Shown here: one piece after another, positions 7,460 through 18,500 of the stretch | Numbering within the stretch: position 1 is the first letter of the stretch | Layout: every line of letters starts with the position of its first letter | Assembly: GCA_934502885.1 (NCBI GenBank) | Contig: CAKSUT010000006.1 | Coordinates: forward strand, 88,616 to 152,615 | DNA: 64,000 bases | Source: an uncultured Eubacteriales bacterium | GTDB lineage: Bacteria > Bacillota > Clostridia > Oscillospirales > CAG-382 | Direction: 5' to 3' | Made by a program: the position numbers and the translations under genes | The notes under the pieces: model-generated | Seen by the model: only the letters and a program-made list of their open reading frames with translations | Databases searched by the model: none | What the model was told of the DNA's origin: nothing

Positions 7460-9421
7460 TTATCTCTGCTTCTCGACTCTGATTATCTCGTCGCGCAGGA
7501 ACGCCGCTCTCTCGAAGTCGAGCTTTGCCGACGCTTCGAGCATTTCCTCGCGGAGCTTGCCGATAAGCTCCGTCTTGTCCTTTGCGGAGAGCTTCGTCTG
7601 CACCTTTTTGCCCTTCTTGTCCTTGGAGGAAATGTCTATGACGTCCCTTACCTCCTTAATGACGGTCTTGGGGACAATTCCGTGCGCTTTGTTGTAAGCC
7701 TCCTGCTTTTCGCGGCGGCGGTTCGATTCGTCAATTGCCGCTTTCATCGAACGTGTCACGGTATCTGCGTACATTATGACGTGACCGTCGGCGTTTCTTG
7801 CGGCTCTGCCTATCGTCTGAATAAGCGACGTTTCACTGCGCAAAAAGCCCTCTTTGTCGGCGTCGAGAATCGCAACGAGCGACACCTCGGGAAGGTCGAG
7901 TCCCTCGCGCAGGAGGTTTATGCCGATAAGAACGTCGTACACACCGAGTCGGAGGTCACGAAGCAGTTCCATTCTCTCTATCGTCTCAACGCTGTAGTGC
8001 ATATAACGGCACTTTATGTCGCGACCGCCGAGGTACTCCGTGAGGTTCTCCGCCATTTTCTTGGTGAGAGTTGTGACAAGCACTCTCTCTTTTTTCTCGA
8101 CTCTCGCCTTTATCTCGCCGATAAGGTCGTCTATCTGTCCCTCCGTGGGTCTTACCTCAACCGACGGATCCAAAAGTCCCGTAGGACGGATAACCTGCTC
8201 CGCAAGGGTCTGCATATGCTGTCTCTCGTACTCGCCGGGCGTTGCACTGACGTATATCGTCTGTCCCTGCTTTGCCGTGAACTCGTCGAAAAAGAGAGGT
8301 CGGTTGTCGTATGCCGACGGCAGTCTGAAGCCGTAATCGACAAGATTCTTCTTTCTTGCGCGGTCGCCGCCGCTCATGCCTCTTACCTGCGGCACGGTAA
8401 CGTGAGACTCGTCGATAAACATGAGGTAGTCTTTCGGGAAATAGTCGAGAAGCGTATACGGCGTACTTCCTGCCGGGCGGCCCGACAGCACACGCGAATA
8501 GTTTTCGACGCCGGTGCAGTAGCCGAGCTCCGCAAGCATCTCCATGTCGTAGCGTGTGCGTTCCTCTATTCTCTGAGCCTCAATGAACTTTCCCTTCGAC
8601 TTAAAGTATTCGACTCTTTCCTCCATCTCCGCCTCGATCTCACGGAGCGCTCTTTCGCGAAACTCGGGGGAGGTGACATAGTGACTTGCCGGGTAGATCG
8701 CAACGTATCCGAGAGAGCGCGTGATTTGTCCCGTTACAGGGTTCACTTCGGAAATTTTATCCACTTCGTCGCCGAAAAACTCGATTCTTAGCGCAAGAGT
8801 GCTTGAATTTGCGGGAAATACCTCCACTGTGTCCCCTCTGACTCTGAAGCGGTTGCGTTCAAAGGCGATGTCGTTTCTTTCATATTGGATAGCGACAAGC
8901 TTTGCTATAAACTCGTCTCTCGACATCTCCTGTCCCTCACGCGCCGACACGACAAGCGCCTTGTACTCCTCCGGGTTACCGAGAGTGTATATGCACGAAA
9001 CGCTCGAAACTATGATGACGTCGCGCCTTTCAAAGAGCGCACTCGTCGCACTGTGGCGAAGCTTGTCTATCTCGTCGTTTATTGAGCTGTCCTTTTCGAT
9101 ATACGTGCCGCTCCCGGGGATATACGCTTCCGGCTGGTAGTAATCGTAGTAACTAACGAAGTACTCGACGGCGTTCTCGGGGAAGAACTCCTTGAACTCA
9201 CTGCAAAGCTGTGCGGCAAGCGTTTTGTTGTGGGCAAGAACGAGAGTCGGGCGGTTCATCTTTGCGATTATATTCGCCATGGTAAAGGTTTTTCCCGAGC
9301 CTGTTACACCGAGAAGCACCTGCTCTTTTTTTCCCTCTTCGAGTCCCTCGGCAAGCGTATTTATCGCCTCGGGCTGGTCGCCCATAGGCTCATACGGAAA
9401 GTGCGGTTTGAATGTGTCCAT
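7460..9421 (-). CDS. uvrB: excinuclease ABC subunit UvrB
   Basis: UvrB is the damage-verifying helicase-like subunit of nucleotide excision repair. It forms the UvrA2B loading complex and then the UvrBC incision complex. The product has 653 residues, full length. It starts with FKPHFPYEPMGDQPEAI, then Walker A GVTGSGKTFTMAN near residue 40. The beta-hairpin region with YVSYYDYYQPEAYIP motifs, LPSAYDNRPL, helicase motifs V-VI (GINLLREGLDLPEVSLV, QTIGRAARN) and a C-terminal UVR domain (EMLEASAKLDFERAAFLRDEI) that binds UvrC are all visible. The ATG is preceded by AGAGAGG. uvrA and uvrC are not in the window. Confidence 0.97.
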   Translation of the reverse strand: MDTFKPHFPYEPMGDQPEAINTLAEGLEEGKKEQVLLGVTGSGKTFTMANIIAKMNRPTLVLAHNKTLAAQLCSEFKEFFPENAVEYFVSYYDYYQPEAYIPGSGTYIEKDSSINDEIDKLRHSATSALFERRDVIIVSSVSCIYTLGNPEEYKALVVSAREGQEMSRDEFIAKLVAIQYERNDIAFERNRFRVRGDTVEVFPANSSTLALRIEFFGDEVDKISEVNPVTGQITRSLGYVAIYPASHYVTSPEFRERALREIEAEMEERVEYFKSKGKFIEAQRIEERTRYDMEMLAELGYCTGVENYSRVLSGRPAGSTPYTLLDYFPKDYLMFIDESHVTVPQVRGMSGGDRARKKNLVDYGFRLPSAYDNRPLFFDEFTAKQGQTIYVSATPGEYERQHMQTLAEQVIRPTGLLDPSVEVRPTEGQIDDLIGEIKARVEKKERVLVTTLTKKMAENLTEYLGGRDIKCRYMHYSVETIERMELLRDLRLGVYDVLIGINLLREGLDLPEVSLVAILDADKEGFLRSETSLIQTIGRAARNADGHVIMYADTVTRSMKAAIDESNRRREKQEAYNKAHGIVPKTVIKEVRDVIDISSKDKKGKKVQTKLSAKDKTELIGKLREEMLEASAKLDFERAAFLRDEIIRVEKQR

Positions 9422-9436
9422 AGTTTCACCTCTCTG

Positions 9437-10369
9437 TCAGGTATCGACTTTATTCCCCTGAAAAACGCCGCGCCTGTTCATCTCGCGGTCAACGCCGTTC
9501 ATTACGGCGAACTTCTTCACGCTCCACAGGGGAGCTACAAGCGTATCTCTGCCGCCGTCGCCGGTTATGCGCTGAATGACGGTATCATACGGCAAAAGCT
9601 CAAGCTCATCGCAAACAAGGTTTACGTATTCGTCAAGCTCGAAGACCTTAATCTTACCGTCGTAATACATCTGCTCCGCGGCGGTGTTTTTCAGAATGTG
9701 AAGCATATGCAGCTTAACCGAGTGCGGACGAAGCTTTCCCACTGTCTCGACGCTCTCGAGCATCATATTCCTCGTCTCGCCGGGAAGTCCGTTGATAAGG
9801 TGAACACAAACATTTATGCCACGCTCCGATAGCCGCTCATACGTTTCAAGAAACTCTGCGTAGTCGGTACAGCGATTGATGAGCTTTCCCGTTTTGTCAT
9901 GCACTGTTTGCAGTCCCAGCTCGACCGTGAGATACGTCCGTGCGGCAATCTCCGAAAGAAGCTCGAGGACGTCGTTCGGAATGCAGTCCGGACGCGTTGC
10001 GATGCTCATGCCGACGATATTCGGAAGCGAGAGTGCTTCAAAGTAGAGACTGCGGAGCCGTTCGACCGGCGCATACGTTCCCGTTCCCGCCTGAAAGTAC
10101 GGCAGATACTTTGCGTCGTGCCACTTTGCGTCGAGTCCCGCCTTGACCTCGTAAAACTGCTCCGTCACACTCTTATCGGGATTCCCGGCAAAGTCGCCGC
10201 TTCCCGACGGTGAGCAGTAGATACAGCCGCCTGTTCCCTTTGTGCCGTCTCTGTTCGGACAGCCGAACGCACAGTTGAGCGACACCTTTGCGACCTTACA
10301 GCCGAAGCGCGCTTTCAGGTAGTTGTCGAAGGTGTTATAGCGTTTATTCCCTATTATTTCATGTATCAT
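9437..10369 (-). CDS. TIGR01212-type (YhcC-like) radical SAM protein
   Basis: This is a 310-residue radical SAM enzyme of the YhcC subfamily, function unestablished. The N-terminus KRYNTFDNYLKARFGCKVAK and the cysteine cluster NCAFGCPNRDG...GGCIYCS form the subfamily's unusual spaced [4Fe-4S] site. Later blocks include VGMSIATRPDCIPNDV, LTVELGLQTVHD and GINVCVHLINGLPGETR, typical of the AdoMet barrel. The ATG at 10369 has only a weak GGAAT-like site. The gene sits 15 bp upstream of uvrB and is probably the first gene of that transcript. It is clearly a member of this radical SAM clade, but the substrate is unknown. Confidence 0.92.
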   Translation of the reverse strand: MIHEIIGNKRYNTFDNYLKARFGCKVAKVSLNCAFGCPNRDGTKGTGGCIYCSPSGSGDFAGNPDKSVTEQFYEVKAGLDAKWHDAKYLPYFQAGTGTYAPVERLRSLYFEALSLPNIVGMSIATRPDCIPNDVLELLSEIAARTYLTVELGLQTVHDKTGKLINRCTDYAEFLETYERLSERGINVCVHLINGLPGETRNMMLESVETVGKLRPHSVKLHMLHILKNTAAEQMYYDGKIKVFELDEYVNLVCDELELLPYDTVIQRITGDGGRDTLVAPLWSVKKFAVMNGVDREMNRRGVFQGNKVDT

Positions 10370-10392
10370 GTTTTTAATTCCGCATATATCGG

Positions 10393-10414
10393 AAAAGGAA
10401 CCCCGAAAGGTTCC
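10393..10414 (-). terminator. terminator after the SLH protein gene
   Basis: On the minus strand GGAACC-TTTCGG-GGTTCC is followed by TTTTCC. It lies about 30 bp past the stop codon of the SLH gene and separates it from the radical SAM gene start. Confidence 0.8.
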
Positions 10415-10442
10415 TCTCCGCAGTCTTATACTGTTTTCAAAA

Positions 10443-12209
10443 TCACTCGTGGTACTCGGAAACTACGTGCGTTACGGTTGCTTCCATTACGTCGTAGAAG
10501 CCCCAGAAGTCCTTCTTGAGGTCGGTGAACGGAATGCCCTCGTCCTCAACGTATGCGTCGAGCTTATCCTTGGAGGGAACTCTGTCTGCCGCACGGTTGA
10601 CCATCTTGACAGCCTCTGCGCGTGTGATGTCGTTCTCGGGCTTGTAGGTGCCGTCGGTGTAACCGTCAACAATCTTAGCGTTCTTGAGAGCGTTGATATA
10701 GCCGTCGGACCAGTGGTCGCCTGTATCGGAGAATGCTTTCTTGCCGCTTGCCTTAAGTCCGAGATAACGTGTTATCATTACGGTGAACTCTGCGCGAGTG
10801 ATATTCTCGTCGGGTCTGAAGGTGCCGTCCGGGTAACCGGTGATTATCTTCTTCTCAGCGCAGAAGCCGATGAAGTCAGCGTACCATAAGGTGTTCTTAA
10901 CGTCGGTGAAGTCGCTGTCGTAAACAGCCTTGGCGTCGAAGTCGGCGGAAACCTTGGCGATAATTGCCGCAGCCTCTGCTCTTGTTATCTTGTTGTTCGG
11001 CTTAACCGTGCCGTCGTCGTAACCGCCGATGTAAGCGTTGTGGTACTCGTTCACGGGTTCGTCGGTATCCTCGAATATCGGAGAAAGCTTTGTTGCGGCG
11101 TATACTCTGAATGTGGAGGTGTTGATAACGGTCTTGCCGTCCTCGGACCAGCCGATGAACTTCTTGCCTGCGGGAGCAACCGCCTCGGGAAGATCATAGC
11201 CGCCGAGTCTCGAGCCTGCGGTTACGGTGATCTTCTCTGTCTCGCCGTTGCCAAGGTCAAAGATTACGTCATAGTTTCTTGCGCCTGCGGAAGAGCTTGA
11301 GCCGGAGCCGCTCTTGGAAGGAGTAACATAGAGAATCTTGGAAGGAACTGTTAACTCGTTTGTCGCACTGTTCTCAGCAAAAACGAGAAACGCATACTTA
11401 TCGCCGTTGTTAAGTCCGGTGAACTGGCTCTTCTTGTCAGACATAGCACATGTGCGAAACTCAAGCATCTTGCCGTCCTTGTCTAAAGCTATAATTCTTA
11501 CGGTATCGTACCTATCATTGACAGTCCACCTTACGGTTGCGCTCTTGTTGCCCTTTGTACCGGTAACGCCTCCAAGACGGACAAGAGAGTCTGTCGCAAC
11601 ACCCTCTTGTGTGACATAGTTGTCGGTTGTAAGAAGGATGCTCGGCTTGCCCATAAACATCTTTATGCTCTCAACATCGGATGCCTCTGCTGCGCTTACA
11701 GGCTTCATATTGAAGTTATCTATATAGCCGGCATATTTCTCAAAATCCGTTGTATCGAAATCTATAACCTTAAGGGTTACGGTTGCAATGAGAACGTTCT
11801 CATCATTATTTCCCACAGAACCTATGCTGCCCTGAAGATCAACTACCCACGGGAAAGCGATAACGCCGTCTGTCGTATTGATAAACATCTCATCCGTGCA
11901 GCCGTAGGTTTTGCCTGCGTCAACAACAGTGATGCCGTTTGCCGGTGTAACAACTCCCGGAATCGACCTTTCAGCCTCCGGAATTTCGAGAAGTGCGGTG
12001 TCAAACTTGAAGGAAACATTTCCGGAAACGCCTTTTGTGCCGGCGCTCAGGTAAACCTCAGCCTTCAAAACGGTATCGCTGCCATTTGAGTAAACTTTGG
12101 GAACGATCACGTAGGGTTCGCCCTCGGCAGATGCGGTAAAGAACACAGCACTTGCCGCAAGCATTACGAATGCGAGGAAAAGAGCGAGAAATCTGTTAGT
12201 CTTTTTCAC
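10443..12209 (-). CDS. secreted SLH-anchored protein with cohesin-like N-terminal domain
   Basis: This is a 588-residue exported cell-surface protein. Residues 1-28 are a signal peptide ending TASA. Residues ~30-165 form a beta-sandwich of cohesin-like character (LKAEVYLSAGTKGVSGNVSF, then GVIAFPWV and a VLIATVTLKV strand). Residues ~200-295 look fibronectin-III-like. Residues ~310-375 form an InlB/Listeria-type repeat ending KKFIGWSEDG. Three SLH motifs follow (about 385-430, 440-500, 500-560), for example ITGYPDGTFRPDENITRAEF. SLH triplets bind pyruvylated secondary wall polymer, so the protein is expected to display the cohesin-like module outside the cell. The start is GTG (12209), 9 nt behind GGAGG; an overlapping ATG gives only three codons. 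It has its own promoter and terminator. No catalytic domain was seen. Confidence 0.87.
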   Translation of the reverse strand: MKKTNRFLALFLAFVMLAASAVFFTASAEGEPYVIVPKVYSNGSDTVLKAEVYLSAGTKGVSGNVSFKFDTALLEIPEAERSIPGVVTPANGITVVDAGKTYGCTDEMFINTTDGVIAFPWVVDLQGSIGSVGNNDENVLIATVTLKVIDFDTTDFEKYAGYIDNFNMKPVSAAEASDVESIKMFMGKPSILLTTDNYVTQEGVATDSLVRLGGVTGTKGNKSATVRWTVNDRYDTVRIIALDKDGKMLEFRTCAMSDKKSQFTGLNNGDKYAFLVFAENSATNELTVPSKILYVTPSKSGSGSSSSAGARNYDVIFDLGNGETEKITVTAGSRLGGYDLPEAVAPAGKKFIGWSEDGKTVINTSTFRVYAATKLSPIFEDTDEPVNEYHNAYIGGYDDGTVKPNNKITRAEAAAIIAKVSADFDAKAVYDSDFTDVKNTLWYADFIGFCAEKKIITGYPDGTFRPDENITRAEFTVMITRYLGLKASGKKAFSDTGDHWSDGYINALKNAKIVDGYTDGTYKPENDITRAEAVKMVNRAADRVPSKDKLDAYVEDEGIPFTDLKKDFWGFYDVMEATVTHVVSEYHE

Positions 12210-12294
12210 TTTTTCATACCTCCGAATACTGATATATATTTGCTGTTGATTGTGTCTGCGTTACAAACTCACGAACACGGACTATTATGTGATA

Positions 12295-12323
12295 ATTATA
12301 CATTAGTTTACGATTTACGTCAA
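12295..12323 (-). promoter_or_regulatory. promoter of the SLH protein gene
   Basis: Minus-strand TTGACG (12318-12323), 17-nt spacer, TATAAT (12295-12300). This leaves an 80-nt leader. Nothing else was recognised in the 316-bp gap 12210-12525 apart from this promoter and the terminator at its far end. Confidence 0.8.
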
Positions 12324-12459
12324 GTAACATTTATGTATAATTTATGAATTTTTTGTCATACTCACAAATTGTTGTACAATACCGCGAAAGCATGGCAAAA
12401 GCATTTGAGAATCACGTCCCGTCACCGATTCCGTGAACGAAAATATGCGTTTTGAGAAA

Positions 12460-12487
12460 GAACTCCCCCGAGAAATCGGGGGAGTTC
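12460..12487 (-). terminator. terminator after the giant SGNH/dockerin gene
   Basis: On the minus strand GAACTCCCCCGA pairs with TCGGGGGAGTTC across a TTTC loop and is followed by TTTCTC. It lies 38 bp past the stop codon. Confidence 0.85.
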
Positions 12488-12525
12488 CGTAGAGGAGAGT
12501 AAGTCAGCGGTGACAAAGCACCGTG

Positions 12526-15500
12526 TTAATCTGATGTTTTGCCGAAGTTGTTCTTGATGAGCACAAGATCTTCGATTGTGACGTGTCCGTCCTCGTTGAT
12601 ATCGACCGCAGCCTGAAGATTCTCGCTTGCGTTCGGGTCGAAGCCTCTGATGACTCTGATGAAGTCGTCGATATCTACCCTTCCGTTACCGCAAACTGCG
12701 TCGAAGCTGTCCTTGATATCGCCGGGGATAAGCTCGGAAACCGAGATATCGGTAACACCGCCGAGGTAAGCCGCGCTTACATTCTTGAAGATTGTGCTTG
12801 CAAGGTAACCGTTCTTCTCAATCTTTACGTCGTAATTTCCTGCAGCAGGGAGAGTACCCAGGAGAGCGTTTGCTTCGATGTAGTACTTTACCTTGCCGTC
12901 AGCGTCTGTCTCGGTCTGGGTCTTTGTGTCCGCACCCTCGACAACGACCGACTTCACAAGGTTGTTTGTACCTGTCTCGTAGATCGCTATTCTCATATAG
13001 CTCTGTGCGGAGGGTGTTGCGGACGACTTTCTGTCGATGTAGATCTTAACGGGAAGTTCAGCCTCGTCGCCTGCGGAATTGTAAGCAGAGAACTTGTAGC
13101 TGCCGGTACCGCCGAGGGTCTCCTTGGCAACCGTCGCCTTGCCGTCAACGAGATCTACCGTTGCAAGCTCTGTTTCGCCGTCTGTCGTTACCTTTGTTAT
13201 CTTGAGCTTGTCGCGCGTCTTTGTACCGTTTACAGCAACCTCAAAGCCTGTGAAGGAATATTTCTCGCCGAGAGGATATACAACGCTGTCGTTCTCGTAG
13301 GTGTAGGTTGCGGAGGTATCGACTTCCGCACCGATAACCACGGTGCCGTCGGATTCTGCGTAGTAGTCGTATACGCTTGTTGCGGGAGCGGTTGTGAACG
13401 TACCGCCGTTGTTGATTATTACTCTTGTGAGAACATCCGCATTTGCGTTCGAGGAGGTTACCTTTCCGACCGTACCGCCGTTCACTTCAAGAACCGATAC
13501 GCCCATGCGCTTGTAGCTCTTGATGTTTTCGGTGAACGCTGTCGAGTAAGTCTCTCTTGCGGTTACCGGAACGCCGGGCTGAAGTGTGCCTGTCATGGAC
13601 GCATTTGATACCTTACCGTCGTTGACGGTCGCATAGATAAGACCGAAGGTTGCGCTCTGACCGTTTGCTGTGTTGTTCGACTGGTTTGCGCCGAGCAGGA
13701 GGTTCGCTACAGTACCGCCGTTTATAATCATTCTGCCGATGCCGTTGTAGTAAGCCATATGACCTGCGGCAATCGTTTCGACATAACCGCCGTTTACCAT
13801 AACGGTTCTGTCGCCGTTCACAGCGTTTACGAGCTTTGCGTAGCCGTTGTTGTAGTTTGCACCGGTAAGGAGCATTCCGACATTGCCGGCGCCTACCGTT
13901 GCGGAGGACGAGCCTATCGCAATGTTTCCGTTGTAGTTGTATACTCCTATTCTCGGTGTGGTCGAAGCTTTCTTGTAGCCGTAGTAAGGAGCGGAGGTTT
14001 CATAAGGAACGAATGCGCTTATGAATCCGCTTCCGCCCGCTGTGTAGCCGGAGCCTGTTGCATAGAGGAAGTATACGTTTGTACCGTAGCTTCTTCCGTT
14101 AAGGTAGTAGTAAGGCTTGCCGTCTATCTCGTAATAGCCGTTGCCGACATAAGCGGTATCGGTGAAGGTTACGTTGTAGTTTCCGGTTCTGATAACCGCT
14201 TCATCGGTGTATACGTTGAGAACCTTGATATCGGTGTAAATACGGTCGCCCTTGGGAATATCCGTACCGCCGACAATGTATGCCACGGAGTTTTCGTCAA
14301 GACCCTTGACGGTAACTGTACCTGCCGCGCCGCTTCCGGTGACAATCATTTCATCCGTAACGATGAGCGTACCGCCGTTTGTGAGCTTGCCGTTTGCGTT
14401 TACGTATGCGCTTGTATTGACGCTCTGATTACCGAAGGTATAGCCGTCAACAACGTCGGTGGACTTTACGGTAACGGGGTTTGTCGCAGTGTTAACCTGA
14501 ACAAAGTCGAGCTTCTTTGCCGTGAACATCGTGCCGCTTGCCTGTGCGCCGCCGAGAGGATAGGACGGGTCGTCGCCGCCGTCGGGATGACCGCTCTTGT
14601 CGGAGACGTAGATAACGGTGTTGTCAACACCCCAGAGTGCGGTGAGCGTCGTGCTTGCGCTTACGGTGTAAGGAAGAGTTATGAGGTTTGTGCCGTCAGC
14701 CGACCAGCCGAGGAAGGTGTACTTTTCGCCGTTTGCGAAGGTAGGATCTGCAATAGCTTCGATTGTGTCGCCGTTTGCGTATTCTGCCTGTTCGGGAACG
14801 GTCGCGTACTTGTTTGCGCCGCCGTCGTACTTAACGACAAAGTCATTGTTCTGATAATCAGCGGTGTGCGTGCCGACGCCGAGCTCGGAGGCTGCGATTT
14901 CAGCCTTGCCGTCAACGACCTCGAGCTTCTTCTCGTTTGCCGTGCCTGCGTCGATGTAGACGTAACGCTTCTCCGTCTCGAAGGTAAACTTCGTTATGGT
15001 TCTTGTCTCGGAATCGAGAACCGCATTTGCGGAACCGTTTATGCCGGACTTGAGGTAGTAGTCGATATTCGCCGTTTCAACGGTGTATGTAAGTCCGTTG
15101 TTTACGATAAGCGCATTGTCGTTTGTGGGGTTGCCGGCTGTCGCCTTGATTCTGCCTATCGTGCCGCCGTTTACGACAACGAGAGCCGAACCGTTGAGTA
15201 TTCTCTTGTCGCCGCCGTTGATACCGCCGACGTAAACAGTGCCTATCGTACCGCCGTTTATCGTTCCGTAGACATTACCGGTTGTGGTGCTTGCATTGTT
15301 GTCGTTACCGTGCGGTCCCATGCCGAATTCTGAGATCGTTGCGTCTTCGATAACAAAGTATGCATCGGAGGTTACGTTCATTCCCGAACCACAGTATGCA
15401 CTTGTTCTGACACCCTCTATCTTGAGCTTCGGACTGTTTACGATTATGGGCTGAGGATTTGTAAGTGTATGCGTGCCGGCGCCGTCGTCAAAGTAGTTGA

Positions 15501-18500
15501 TATGCATACCCTTAGTTCTCAGGGTACCGTTCACATTCTTTGCAAAGCCGACGATACTGAAGTTGTCAAAGGTGACAGGCTGTCCGTACGCAGTATAATA
15601 AATCTCGCCATTAATTGAACTGTTTTCGGGGTTTCCGATTGTTACATCTATGTTCTTCCATGTGACTCTGCCCATTGATGCGCCGATATCCGTGTTGATC
15701 TTTTTGTGTTTGAGATGCGCTTTTAAGTAGAACATTGAACCGTATTCCGAGGTAAATACCGTATCCGTAAATCCGGCAAAGTCTGTTTCAATAGCATTCT
15801 TATTGGTCGTCACGCTGCCGAGGAATACTATATAGTTAACCTTTGTTCTGTCGTTATACGAAGAAAATGCAGATTTGAAGTTGCTTACAATATTGCCGAA
15901 GCCATTACCTGTTGTCGCCGGAGTTTCGGGAGATTTACCGTCGCCCGTACCGCCGTCTGTTACATAGTAAACGTTTGCGTTTTCGGGGTAGGTTTCCCAA
16001 ACCCTGACGTCAATCTCCGCACCTGCGTTCTCGCCGTCGGTATATCTCATCTGATACAGACCTGCGGAGAGACCGGTTATCTCGGTAACTCCTGCTTCGT
16101 AGAGGGTGTACTCGTTCTCATCGTCGCGCTTAATCTCGAGCTTCTGCGTTGTCGCTTCGTCAAATGTTATCTTTGCGTCGGAACCGAATGCCGTTGTTGC
16201 GCTTGTTACGGTGTAGTTTTCGGGAACGCCCTCAAGGACAAACTCAAACGTGTAAACGCCGACGTTGTCAAGAGAGAGAACCGCCTTGTTTGTGCCTGTA
16301 CCGCCCTCGCCTGCCTGTGTGAGGGTGTAGCCTACGTAACCGTCGGGAAGCGTTACGTTGAGCTTGGGGTAAGTCTTGGCGTCGGCCGCAAGAGTTATGA
16401 CGTATTCGCCGTTAACGAGAGTCATCGGGATTGTGTACTCGTGCTTATCGAAGCTGAAGCCGAGATCCTTTACCGTTTCGCCGACGGAAACCTCAGCCTT
16501 CGTAACCGCCTTTACCTCATCGGAGGTTGTGTCAAGGTAAGGAACTGCGCTCATTGCGACGTCGTCATAGGACGTGCCTTCGGCGAAATCCCAAAGGTAG
16601 AAGTAGTAGATGTCGAGAACAGCGTCCGCGTCGTTGTGGAAGATTCTTATGGTATGCTCCTTCGTCGGATCAAGACCCTCTGCGAGCATATAGCTTCTGT
16701 GGTTCGGGTAGCTTCTGTAGATATTCTGAACCTTGCGTTCGCCGCCGTCTACAGAGTAGGTGATGTTCGTGCCGTTCTTGCCGTTGTTCGTGCCGTAGGA
16801 CCATGTCCAGATGCCGATGCCGCCTGCCTTGAACTTGAGGGTTATAACCTGCTCTGCCTTGCGGGAACGAAGAGGCTTGTAGCTTCCGGCGGTTTCAACG
16901 GCATAGCCGCCGAAATACTCGGTGTTGGTGATCTTGGTGGGTTCAAAGCCGTATGCGTCAACGAGAAGATCGCCTTTGCCGTTCTTTACGCAGTAAATTT
17001 CTGTCGGAAGAACCTTTTCGGTGTACTCTGACGCTTCGGGAGCGTAGGAGGCGGGAAGATTGGGTTCGAGGTAGTTTACAATCGTATTTGCATATTCCGC
17101 ATAGCCTGCGTCGCTCGGGTGAACTCCGTCGGTGAAGTATTTCTTCCAATGCGCATTGTCGGAGCTTGTTACTGCGTTTCCGCCGTTTTCGCCGGCAATC
17201 TTAATTGCAAGCTCTCTGAACGGATATACTATCGGGATATTGTAGTATGCCGCAAGGTCGGTATAAGCCTGACCGAATACCGGCGTCGAGCTTGCAACCT
17301 CAGCGGCGGATCTTCCGGAATCACCGGTGATAACGAATACGATATCAGCCTTGGGGTTGGAGGAGTAAATCTTTCTTACGAGAGATTCGATGTAAACATA
17401 CTGCGTGTTTCCGCTTACTCCGTCATAGACGTCGTTAATCGCCATTTCGATGAAGTTGATGTCGGGTGCTTTGCCGCCGTTCTTGGAGAAATATCTGTTC
17501 TCCGCTCTGAAAAGACCGAATATCACGCCCGTGCCGCCTATTGCGTCGTTTATTTCCGTAACGGTTGCGTTCGGGAACGCAGACTTAAACCATTCTCTTG
17601 TGAGCGCTCTCCACGAGGTCTTCTCCGAACTTGTAGAGCCTGTACCTGCGGTAACGGAGCCGCCGAGATAGCCGACCGTTACTTTTTTCTCCGTATTGAG
17701 CTTGTAGAGTGTGTTGATGAGAGCGGGCTTTTCGGTAGCCACAGTGAAGTTAATCGTGTAAAGCACGGTGCCGCCGTCCCTGATCTCGGTCTTGTAGCCG
17801 CCGTCAACATTAGTTGTAACTACCTCTGCCGTTTCGGACTCAATGCCGGAGTGGGTGTAGGTAACAACGGGAGTCGACGCACCGTAACCGAGAGCTACAT
17901 TATAGGTTGTCGTCGCACGGTCAAAGTCTGCAATCGCCTTGCCGTCAACGAGAATGCCGGTGATGATGAAGTCGGTCGAGCCGTTCTTGAAGTTTACGGT
18001 TACGACGGTGTCGCTTCCTTTCTTCACGGTGGAAACTGCCGTTCCGTCGGTTCCGAGAGTGCCGTTTTTAATCTTTACGCTGTTTGTATTGCCGGTCGCC
18101 TTGACGGTGAGTGCCGGGATATCCGAAAGACCGGCGAGGTCGTACTCATGGGTCGTTACGTTGCCTATAGACTTTCCGCCGACGAGAACGTCGGACACGG
18201 TGAATTCGCCCTCAAAGTCGGACTCGTAATCCATAGCGTCGATAACGCTTCCGAATGCGCCGACATAGCCTATCTCGAATACGTCGGAGATAACCTTCTT
18301 TGTACCGTCAACCGTTTCGGTGTTGGAGTCGGCGAAGTTTACCATAAACCATCTCATCGGAACATCCATGACGTTTTCGTAGATGATGGTCTGCCAATTT
18401 CCGGGATCTGCGGTTACGCTTTCCACAACCTTGCCTGAGCAGTTCTTGGCAAATCCGTCGCTGAAGAGGCTGATTGACGGAACTTTTTTGCTCGTGCTTC

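Noticed and set aside
12583..15333. Long plus-strand reading frames opposite the giant secreted protein
   Set aside because: They are antisense to a gene with signal peptide, SGNH motifs and dockerin, have Cys/Val-rich composition typical of shadow frames, and lack ribosome binding sites.
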